From positions 6,974,501 to 7,038,500 of the forward strand of contig NZ_CP114904.1 of assembly GCF_027497215.1 (NCBI RefSeq): DNA of 64,000 nucleotides, in the 5' to 3' direction. The notes under the pieces are model-generated. The model saw nothing but the letters and a program-made list of their open reading frames with translations. It had not been told where the DNA came from and ran no database searches. The number at the start of each line of letters is the position of its first letter. Position 1 is the first letter of the stretch. This stretch comes from Micromonospora sp. WMMD812. GTDB taxonomy: Bacteria > Actinomycetota > Actinomycetes > Mycobacteriales > Micromonosporaceae. Positions 58,270-64,000 of this stretch are shown here, piece by piece. Both the position numbers and the translations under genes were made by a program.

Positions 58270-58999
58270 TGCCGGGCCCCTGTTCAAGGGCGTCGAGGTC
58301 GCGAAGTGCGAAGCGAAGGTGCTCCCACTCTTCGTCGAGGATCACGTGGAGGCAGTGCCGGACCGGCTCCTCGTGTTCGGGTGACCACGGAGTTTGTCGA
58401 GGCTCGGCGAGCCGCTCCGGCGTGACGATCGCGAGGAAGTCCCGCACCATGGCCTGCCGCTCGGCACGCAACTCGAGCACCTCGGCCAGACTTGGCTGCA
58501 CCGTGACGAACACCGACATGTCGAATCCATCCGTCTCGTACTCGGCGTGCGGCTGCCCGTGCCGATGGAAGGGCTGCGGCAGGCGCAGGATCGCCTTGCC
58601 GAGCCATGCGTCGGTGGCGAACGCGAGGTGGCGCAGGGTCTGCGCGAACGACCACTCGCCTTCGATCGAGACGTCGACGGTGCCCGCGGGCATGGCTTCC
58701 ACCCGGTCGACCGCGGCCGCCCAGGCTCGTTCGAGCGCCGCCCACGCCGATCGCAGGCCATCCGGATCCGTGGCCTGCTTCAATTCGCGCCCCGGAAACC
58801 GCCGGTTGAGTTCGACCTCGACGAGAGGCGCCACGTCGACACCGTTGACCAACAGCTCACCGTCGGCCAGCCACGGCGCGTCGATGTCGAGCCCGCGCAC
58901 ATCAACGCCGCGCATCACCGCCCCCGCCAGCGTCGACCTGGTGAACCGCGCACCTCGCAGGTCTCGGTCGACGAATGCTAGGACCTGGTCCTGGGCCAT
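58259..58999 (-). CDS. Pentapeptide-like N-terminus fused to DinB-family domain
   Basis: A 246-residue protein. Residues 10-45 resemble pentapeptide repeats (DLRGARFTRSTLAGAVMRGV). From about 85 a DinB four-helix bundle follows (WSFAQTLRHLAFATDAWLGK and HCLHVILDEEWEHLRFA), where histidines could bind a divalent metal, as in mycothiol- or bacillithiol-dependent transferases. ATG 58999 is chosen because GGGAGG is seven bases upstream. A thiol-S-transferase role is possible in a mycothiol-making actinomycete but not shown. Confidence 0.85.
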   Translation of the reverse strand: MAQDQVLAFVDRDLRGARFTRSTLAGAVMRGVDVRGLDIDAPWLADGELLVNGVDVAPLVEVELNRRFPGRELKQATDPDGLRSAWAALERAWAAAVDRVEAMPAGTVDVSIEGEWSFAQTLRHLAFATDAWLGKAILRLPQPFHRHGQPHAEYETDGFDMSVFVTVQPSLAEVLELRAERQAMVRDFLAIVTPERLAEPRQTPWSPEHEEPVRHCLHVILDEEWEHLRFALRDLDALEQGPGISG

Positions 59000-59098
59000 G
59001 CGCACCCCTCCCGTCGGCGAATCGCGGCGATCGTAGCGCGCGGGTGCGACGCCCAGCGCGTTCGATCATCTCCGACGAGTCACCTGTTGGCGGGCCAC

Positions 59099-60379
59099 CT
59101 ACTTGGCTTCATGCGAAACGCCTGCCTCCGGTTGGTCACGGGCTCTAGCCAGCTCAAGGTCGGGCACGGGCGCAGAATCCTGACGGCGGGGTAGCAGCAG
59201 CGGGCTGGCGAGGATCAGCAGTCCCGCAACCGTGATAGCCGTACGTGGGCTCGTGGCGTGGGCGAGCAGTCCGCCGAGTGCGCTGAGGACGGCGATGCAG
59301 GCGCTGCTGCTGATCGACCAGGCCGACAGGGTGCGGGCGACGCGGTCTCTGGGTGTCTGTTCAAGTCGATAGGTGGCGAGTACCGGGTTGTACAGGCTCA
59401 TGCAGATGATGATCGCGAGCTCGACAGCGATCACCGTCGCGAGGCCGGCGACTCCGGGCTGGACGAAGGCGAGGCCGATCAGCCAGACCGCGCGCAGCGT
59501 GCCGACTGTACGGAGGATCCGATATTGGCCATACCTGGCCACGACACGGCGGGCGAGGCGCGAGCCGATGAGTCCGCCGACGCAGGGGACGGCGAAGGCG
59601 AGACCGTACTGCCAGGGCGGGAATCCGAGCTGGCGGAGCAGGAGCACGGCCAACAGCGGCTCGGTGGCCATGATCAGTCCGCCGACGAGCAGGTTGTTGA
59701 GGTAGAGCGCCCGCAGGCCGGGATGGGTCAGGAGGTGCCGCCAGCCGTCGAGCAACTCGCCGGCCCGGACCCGGCGCTTGTCGGTTCGCTGCGGGTCTTC
59801 TTCGCGGCCGCGAATCGCCGTGACGCCCAGCGCGGAGAACAGGTAGCTCAGCGCGTCGGCCACTACGGTGGTGACCGGCCCGATCAGGCCGATTGCCGCC
59901 CCGCCCAGTGGTGGCCCGACGGCGATGGAACTCCACGTCGTCGATTCGAACCGTGCGTTGGCCACGAGCAGGTCGTCCGGCCGGACGAGGGCCTTGAGGT
60001 AGGCGGCGCTGGCCGCGGTGCGAGCGATCTTGGCTGCGGCGACCACGGCCGAGACCACCAGCAACTGGACGAAACTGAGCCGGCCGAAGGCGTAGGCGAT
60101 CGGAATTGTCATCATGACCGCGAACCGGGCCAGGTCCATCACGATCATCACCGGCCGCTTGCGGCGAAACTCCACCCACGGTCCGAGCCGCAAGGCGATC
60201 AGCGCGCCCACTGCCGGCCCAACCGCGGACAACGCGGACACCTGAGCGGGGCTGGCATGCAACACCAGCACGGCGATCAGCGGCAACGCGCCGAACCCCA
60301 GCCCGGAGCCGTAGGCGCTGACCGCGTAGGACGCCCACAGCCATCCGAACTGCCGGCCCAGGGATCGTCTGGCCCTCAA
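59099..60379 (-). CDS. MFS efflux transporter
   Basis: A 426-residue polytopic membrane protein with about 12 helices of the MFS_3 type (FGWLWASYAVSAYGSGLGFG; GGLIGSRLARRVVARYGQ). It is related in type to the exporter at 4238. The TTG at 60379 (LRARRSLGRQFGW) is preferred because GAGGAGG lies eight bases upstream; a TTG at 60403 would put that site inside the gene. Its promoter region faces the MmyB-type regulator, which may control it. The substrate is unknown. Confidence 0.85.
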   Translation of the reverse strand: MRARRSLGRQFGWLWASYAVSAYGSGLGFGALPLIAVLVLHASPAQVSALSAVGPAVGALIALRLGPWVEFRRKRPVMIVMDLARFAVMMTIPIAYAFGRLSFVQLLVVSAVVAAAKIARTAASAAYLKALVRPDDLLVANARFESTTWSSIAVGPPLGGAAIGLIGPVTTVVADALSYLFSALGVTAIRGREEDPQRTDKRRVRAGELLDGWRHLLTHPGLRALYLNNLLVGGLIMATEPLLAVLLLRQLGFPPWQYGLAFAVPCVGGLIGSRLARRVVARYGQYRILRTVGTLRAVWLIGLAFVQPGVAGLATVIAVELAIIICMSLYNPVLATYRLEQTPRDRVARTLSAWSISSSACIAVLSALGGLLAHATSPRTAITVAGLLILASPLLLPRRQDSAPVPDLELARARDQPEAGVSHEAK

Positions 60380-60530
60380 GCTCCGCGCCTCCTCTTCGAA
60401 CAACTCGCCGTTGAGCAGTGATCACACCAGGCCGACGTGCCGCGGATCTTGGGACGGTCCGGCGGTGCTCACCGGCGCCGGTGCTGTCCGTCGGCCAACC
60501 ACGCCCAGCTCCGGGCAGGATTTCCTGTTG

Positions 60531-60545
60531 TGCCAGGTAATGGCA
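60531..60545. promoter_or_regulatory. Palindrome in the MFS/MmyB divergent gap
   Basis: TGCCA-GGTAA-TGGCA lies about 40 bases before the regulator start and 150 bases before the exporter start. It is a modest candidate operator for the helix-turn-helix protein encoded at 60587. Confidence 0.4.
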
Positions 60546-60586
60546 GAACCTCCCAGGCGGCTTCGGCCGGTCGTAGCGTCGGGTAG

Positions 60587-61468
60587 GTGAACAGCCGAGC
60601 CGAGATCCGCGACTTCCTCACCTCCCGGCGTGCCAAGATCACGCCGGAGCGGGCGGGCCTGCCCGACTACGGCGGCCACCGCCGGGTGGCGGGCCTGCGT
60701 CGCGAGGAGGTGGCGCTGCTGGCCGGCGTCAGCGTGGACTACTACACCCGGCTCGAGCGCGGCAACCTGACCGGTGTGTCGGACAGCGTCCTGGAGGCCC
60801 TCGTCCGGGCATTGCAGCTGGACGACGCCGAGCGTGCACACCTGTTCGATCTGGCGCGGGCGGCGAACACCAGCGCCGCCGCCGCTCGCGGCCGACGGCG
60901 GCCGGCACCGCATCTGCGGCCGGAGGTCCAGAGGCTGCTGGACGTCATGACCATGGCGCCCGCATACGTACGCAACGGCCGGCTGGACGTCCTCGGCGCG
61001 AACCAGCTCGGCCGGGCTGTCTTCGCACCTCTGTTCGACACGGTGGCGCGGGTGCCGAACATTGCCCGGTTCGTCTTCCTCGACCCGGCCGCCCAGAGCT
61101 TCTACGTCGAGTGGGACGGCGTCGCCCGGGACACCGTCGCGCTGCTGCGGGCCGAGGCTGGCCGCGATCCGTACGACCGGGCGCTGAGCGACCTGGTTGG
61201 GGAGCTGTCCACCCTCAGTGAGGTGTTCCGCACCTGGTGGGCGGCGCACGACGTGCGGCTGCACCGCGCTGGCGTCAAGCGCCTGCATCATCCGCTGGTC
61301 GGTGACTTGACCCTGACGTACGAGTCGATGGAGCTGACCGCGGACCCGGGGCTGCGGCTCAACGCCTACAGCGCGGAGGCCGGCAGCCCGGCTCAGGAAG
61401 CCCTCAACCTCCTGGCCAGTTGGACGATTCCCGCGCGGGAGCGCCCGGTCGGGCGCCCGGGCGAATGA
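60587..61468 (+). CDS. MmyB-like XRE transcriptional regulator
   Basis: A 293-residue regulator. The N-terminal XRE helix-turn-helix reads RRVAGLRREEVALLAGVSVD and YYTRLERGNLTGVSDSVLEA (about residues 30-75). The C-terminal MmyB-like ligand domain (PAYVRNGRLDVLGANQLGRA, FVFLDPAAQSFYVEW, LTYESMELTADPGLRL) is PAS-like and in relatives binds fatty acid. The GTG at 60587 is used; the ribosome site is weak. It is divergent from the MFS exporter and upstream of the cupin and aldo/keto reductase genes. Confidence 0.9.
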   Translation: MNSRAEIRDFLTSRRAKITPERAGLPDYGGHRRVAGLRREEVALLAGVSVDYYTRLERGNLTGVSDSVLEALVRALQLDDAERAHLFDLARAANTSAAAARGRRRPAPHLRPEVQRLLDVMTMAPAYVRNGRLDVLGANQLGRAVFAPLFDTVARVPNIARFVFLDPAAQSFYVEWDGVARDTVALLRAEAGRDPYDRALSDLVGELSTLSEVFRTWWAAHDVRLHRAGVKRLHHPLVGDLTLTYESMELTADPGLRLNAYSAEAGSPAQEALNLLASWTIPARERPVGRPGE

Positions 61469-61517
61469 ATCGGCACCACCGGAAAGCCACCAACCAGAAC
61501 TCGATGGGAACGACAGA

Positions 61518-61916
61518 GTGGACATCCTGAACAAGCAGCCGACGGTCAAGGCGCCGGCGGAGACGTTCACCGGCGACGCGTGGTACGACGTGATCGTCAA
61601 GGGTGAGGCGCCGTCGCGGATGCGGGTCAACGTGGTCCGCTTCGCCCCCGGCGCCCGCAACGCGTGGCACCGGCACGCGGTCGGCCAGACCCTGCACGTG
61701 ACCGAGGGCCGCGGGCTTGTGCAGTCCCGCGGCCGCGCGGTCGTCGAGATCGGTCCGGGCGACACGATCTGGACGCCGCCGGGGGAGTGGCACTGGCATG
61801 GCGCCGCGGCCGATCACTTCATGACGCACCTGGCGATGTGGGAGGCCCCGCAGGACGACAGCCCAGAGACCGAGTGGGGTGACCTGGTCACCGACGAGGA
61901 GTACGGCAGCCGCTGA
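61518..61916 (+). CDS. Cupin protein (quercetinase-like/carboxymuconolactone-type cupin)
   Basis: A 132-residue single-domain cupin: RNAWHRHAVGQTLHVTEGRG is motif 1 with two histidines and a glutamate, and GDTIWTPPGEWHWHGAA is motif 2 with a histidine. A metal centre is therefore intact. The GTG at 61518 has GACAGA only as a weak ribosome site. This family commonly accompanies aldo/keto reductases in MmyB-type regulator clusters, as here. The reaction is unknown. Confidence 0.85.
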   Translation: MDILNKQPTVKAPAETFTGDAWYDVIVKGEAPSRMRVNVVRFAPGARNAWHRHAVGQTLHVTEGRGLVQSRGRAVVEIGPGDTIWTPPGEWHWHGAAADHFMTHLAMWEAPQDDSPETEWGDLVTDEEYGSR

Positions 61917-61923
61917 CCCGGCC

Positions 61924-62100
61924 CTCGAAAGCCACCCATGGCACCGCGATGTCACCTTCGCCGACGCCGGCGTGCATCCGGCCATCGACGCGGTGTACCA
62001 CGGCACATACGACCGGTACGGGCCGGCCATCGTCGGATCCGCCGTCGGGGACGGGGCCGTCCGGTGACGATCCGGTTTGCTGCCGCGGGCCTGACGGCCA
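61924..62100 (+). pseudogene. Remnant of a DUF2255-like protein C-terminus
   Basis: The sequence encodes HPWHRDVTFADAGVHPAIDA and VYHGTYDRYGPAIVGSAVGD up to a stop at 62067, and TIRF continues in another frame. It resembles the C-terminal third of small DUF2255-type proteins (Y-x-x-x-Y-x-R-Y-x-x-x-I-V-G-S). No start codon with a ribosome site precedes it and the N-terminal part is missing, so it is probably a decayed gene. Identification is from memory and tentative. Confidence 0.35.
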
Positions 62101-62218
62101 ACCACCGACCGGTCGTCGCCCAGCAGGTGCCACGGGCACCACGTTGACCGTCATCTGGCCTCCGCACCGGTGCCGGCAGGCGGTCCTGCCTCAACGATTC
62201 CCGAGAAGGAAGATCATC

Positions 62219-63199
62219 ATGGAGTACACCCGTCTGGGCGCATCTGGTCTGAAGATCAGCCGGATCGCGCTCGGCTGCATGAGTTTCGGCACCCCCTCGG
62301 ACTTCGCGCCCTGGACGCTGGACGACGAGGCCGCCGAGCCGGTCTTCCGGCAGGCCCTCGACCTGGGAATCACGTTCTGGGACACGGCCAACGTGTACGG
62401 GCGTGGCACCTCGGAGGAGATCGTCGGCCGGGCGCTGCGCAAGTACACCCGTCGTGACGACATCGTGCTGGCCACCAAGGTCTTCAACAAGATGCACGAC
62501 GGCCCGGGCGGATCCGGGCTGTCCCGCAAGGCGATCATGGAGAACATCGACGCCTCGTTGTCGCGGCTGGGCACCGACTACGTCGACCTGTACCAGATCC
62601 ATCGCTTCGATCCGGACACCCCGGTCGAGGAGACGATGGACGCCCTGCACGACGTCGTCAAGGCCGGCAAGGCCCGCTACCTCGGCGCTTCGTCGATGTG
62701 GGCGTGGCAGTTCGCGAAGCTGCAGCACACCGCGCAGGCCCACGGCGGGACCCGGTTCGTGTCGATGCAGGACCAGTACAACCTGGTCCAGCGCGAGGAG
62801 GAACGGGAGATGTTCCGCCTGCTCGCCGACCAAGGCGTGGGCAGCATCCCGTGGAGCCCGCTCGCCGCCGGCCTGGTGACCCGGCCGTGGGGCGAGCAGA
62901 GCACCAGCCGCGCCCGCAGCAACCCTCGCACCGACCGGCAGGGCCGGCCGCTGTTCCTCGACAGCGACAAGGCAACCGTCGACGCCGTGCAGCGCATCGC
63001 CGAGCATCGCGGCGTCGCAATGGCGTCGGTGGCCATGGCGTGGGTGCTCAAGAACCCGGTCGTCGACGCCCCGATCGTCGGGGCCACCAAGGCGCACCAC
63101 CTCGCCGACGCCGTCGCCGCGCTCGACATCAGGCTCACCGCCGACGAGGTGACGGCGTTGGAGCAGTCATACACCCCGCGCGAGCCCACCTACTTCTGA
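62219..63199 (+). CDS. Aldo/keto reductase, first paralogue
   Basis: A 326-residue TIM-barrel NADPH oxidoreductase: SRIALGCMSFGTPS, FWDTANVYGRGTSEEIVGRAL (catalytic Asp and Tyr), IVLATKVFNKM (Lys) and VDLYQIHRFDP (His) give the full D-Y-K-H tetrad. SIPWSPLAAGLVTRPWG and PIVGATKAHHL bind cofactor. ATG 62219 follows GAGAAGGAAG. It is 11 bases upstream of a second aldo/keto reductase, with AGGAG between, so the two form an operon. Substrates are small aldehydes or ketones. Confidence 0.93.
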   Translation: MEYTRLGASGLKISRIALGCMSFGTPSDFAPWTLDDEAAEPVFRQALDLGITFWDTANVYGRGTSEEIVGRALRKYTRRDDIVLATKVFNKMHDGPGGSGLSRKAIMENIDASLSRLGTDYVDLYQIHRFDPDTPVEETMDALHDVVKAGKARYLGASSMWAWQFAKLQHTAQAHGGTRFVSMQDQYNLVQREEEREMFRLLADQGVGSIPWSPLAAGLVTRPWGEQSTSRARSNPRTDRQGRPLFLDSDKATVDAVQRIAEHRGVAMASVAMAWVLKNPVVDAPIVGATKAHHLADAVAALDIRLTADEVTALEQSYTPREPTYF

Positions 63200-63210
63200 G
63201 GAGTTCTGCC

Positions 63211-64000
63211 ATGGAGCACCGGCCGCTCGGACGCACCGGCGTCTCGGTCAGCAAGCTGTGCCTCGGCACGATGATGTTCGGTGACTGGGGCACCAAGGAC
63301 CACGACGACAGCATCAAGATCATTCATCGGGCGTTGGACGCCGGCATCAACTTCGTCGACACCGCGGACGTGTACTCGCAGGGCGAGTCCGAGGTCATCG
63401 TCGGCAAGGCGCTCGCCGGGCGCCGACAGGACGTCGTGCTCGCGACGAAGTTCTTCATGCCGTACGACGACGACCCGAATCACCAGGGCGGTTCCCGGCG
63501 CTGGATCATGACCGCGGTCGAGAACTCGCTGCGTCGGCTGAACACCGACTACATCGACCTGTATCAGATGCACCGGTACGACCCCGCCGTCGACCTCGAC
63601 GAGACGCTGGGAGCGCTCACCGACCTCGTCCGCGCGGGCAAGATCCGCTACCTCGGCCACTCGACGTTCCCTGCCTCGGCGATCGTCGACGCGCAGTACA
63701 TCGCCCGGGACCGTGGCCGCGAACGGTTCGTCACCGAGCAGCCCACCTACTCGATGCTCACCCGCAGTATCGAGAACGAGATCCTGCCGCTGACCCTGCG
63801 TTACGGCATGGGCGTCATCCCGTACAGCCCGCTGGCCGGTGGCTGGCTCTCCGGCCGCTACCGCACGGACGGCGACAGCACCGGACCGATGTCGGAGGCG
63901 CGCAAGCGCCTCGCCAACCGGTTCGACATGTCGCTGCCCGAGAACCAGCGCAAGCTCGACGCCGTCGACCAGCTCGCGCAGCTGGCCGACGCAGCCGGGA
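63211..64000 (+). CDS. Aldo/keto reductase, second paralogue (3' end outside window)
   Basis: From ATG 63211 an open frame runs off the right edge after about 263 codons. It begins MEHRPLGRTGVSVSKLCLGT and carries FVDTADVYSQGESEVIVGKA, VVLATKFFMPY and IDLYQMHRYDP, the D-Y-K-H tetrad of aldo/keto reductases. It belongs to the same family as the gene before it but is only moderately similar. AGGAG lies just upstream. Co-transcription with the first reductase is likely. Confidence 0.93.
   Translation, partial: MEHRPLGRTGVSVSKLCLGTMMFGDWGTKDHDDSIKIIHRALDAGINFVDTADVYSQGESEVIVGKALAGRRQDVVLATKFFMPYDDDPNHQGGSRRWIMTAVENSLRRLNTDYIDLYQMHRYDPAVDLDETLGALTDLVRAGKIRYLGHSTFPASAIVDAQYIARDRGRERFVTEQPTYSMLTRSIENEILPLTLRYGMGVIPYSPLAGGWLSGRYRTDGDSTGPMSEARKRLANRFDMSLPENQRKLDAVDQLAQLADAAG

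Overview
The window is very GC-rich DNA with strong G/C bias at third codon positions, frequent GTG starts and many ATGA/GTGA overlaps. Gene content (class Ia nrdAB under a cobalamin riboswitch with NrdR boxes, a RamB-type regulator beside aceA-aceB, a PASTA-less membrane Ser/Thr kinase, secreted Tat and Sec hydrolases, a Holin-X protein) points to a filamentous actinomycete, most likely Micromonosporaceae. The assignment is by gene flavour, not by alignment. No tRNA, rRNA, insertion sequence, prophage or CRISPR array was seen.

Layout. 1-11.3 kb: an edge-truncated sulfite-oxidase-like gene, a small orphan protein, a frameshifted RibD-like reductase, a Tat-exported phosphoesterase, an MFS exporter, a 1302-residue secreted phosphodiester glycosidase/phosphoesterase fusion, and a Ser/Thr kinase. 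11.4-18.5 kb: a cobalamin island with four cobalamin riboswitches. Their downstream genes are (1) an acyl-CoA thioesterase followed by a LysE exporter, (2) a broken MerR/B12-type regulator, (3) nrdA-nrdB and (4) a frameshifted ECF-transporter-like gene. 18.6-23.2 kb: glyoxylate shunt genes aceA-aceB (minus) divergent from their probable RamB-type regulator. 23.2-28 kb: a GNAT enzyme, a nickel/cobalt transporter pair, and a group of cupin, membrane protein and cysteine-containing winged-helix regulator divergent from a group III truncated globin. 28-36 kb: an NmrA-like protein, a ferritin-like pseudogene, a VanY-type peptidase coupled to a MacS-like histidine kinase, PhzF, a beta-lactamase-fold hydrolase and a RibD-like reductase. 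36-42 kb: a large secreted subtilase, a SnoaL-like protein with a divergent TetR regulator, and a Holin-X protein.

41.4-52.3 kb is a sugar-acid catabolic locus. It has a LacI regulator; a minus-strand operon of an ABC importer (binding protein, two permeases), two Gfo/Idh/MocA dehydrogenases and two TIM-barrel isomerase-like enzymes; and a divergent uxaC-uxuB pair. TTGCCA/TGGCAA repeats fill the shared promoter. The logic suggests uptake of a uronic-acid-containing compound, possibly cleaved by an oxidised-sugar (non-hydrolytic) route, with the free uronate entering UxaC/UxuB. 52.3-64 kb: a beta-propeller protein, a secreted SGNH esterase, an FMN-reductase/GNAT fusion divergent from a MarR regulator with two palindromic operators, a methyltransferase, an alpha/beta hydrolase, a pentapeptide-like/DinB protein, an MFS exporter, an MmyB-type regulator, a cupin, a DUF2255-like remnant and two aldo/keto reductases, the second cut by the window end.

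Several genes are broken (near 1.9, 13.5, 18.0, 29.35 and 62.05 kb). Each could be real decay or a sequence error, and each is flagged.
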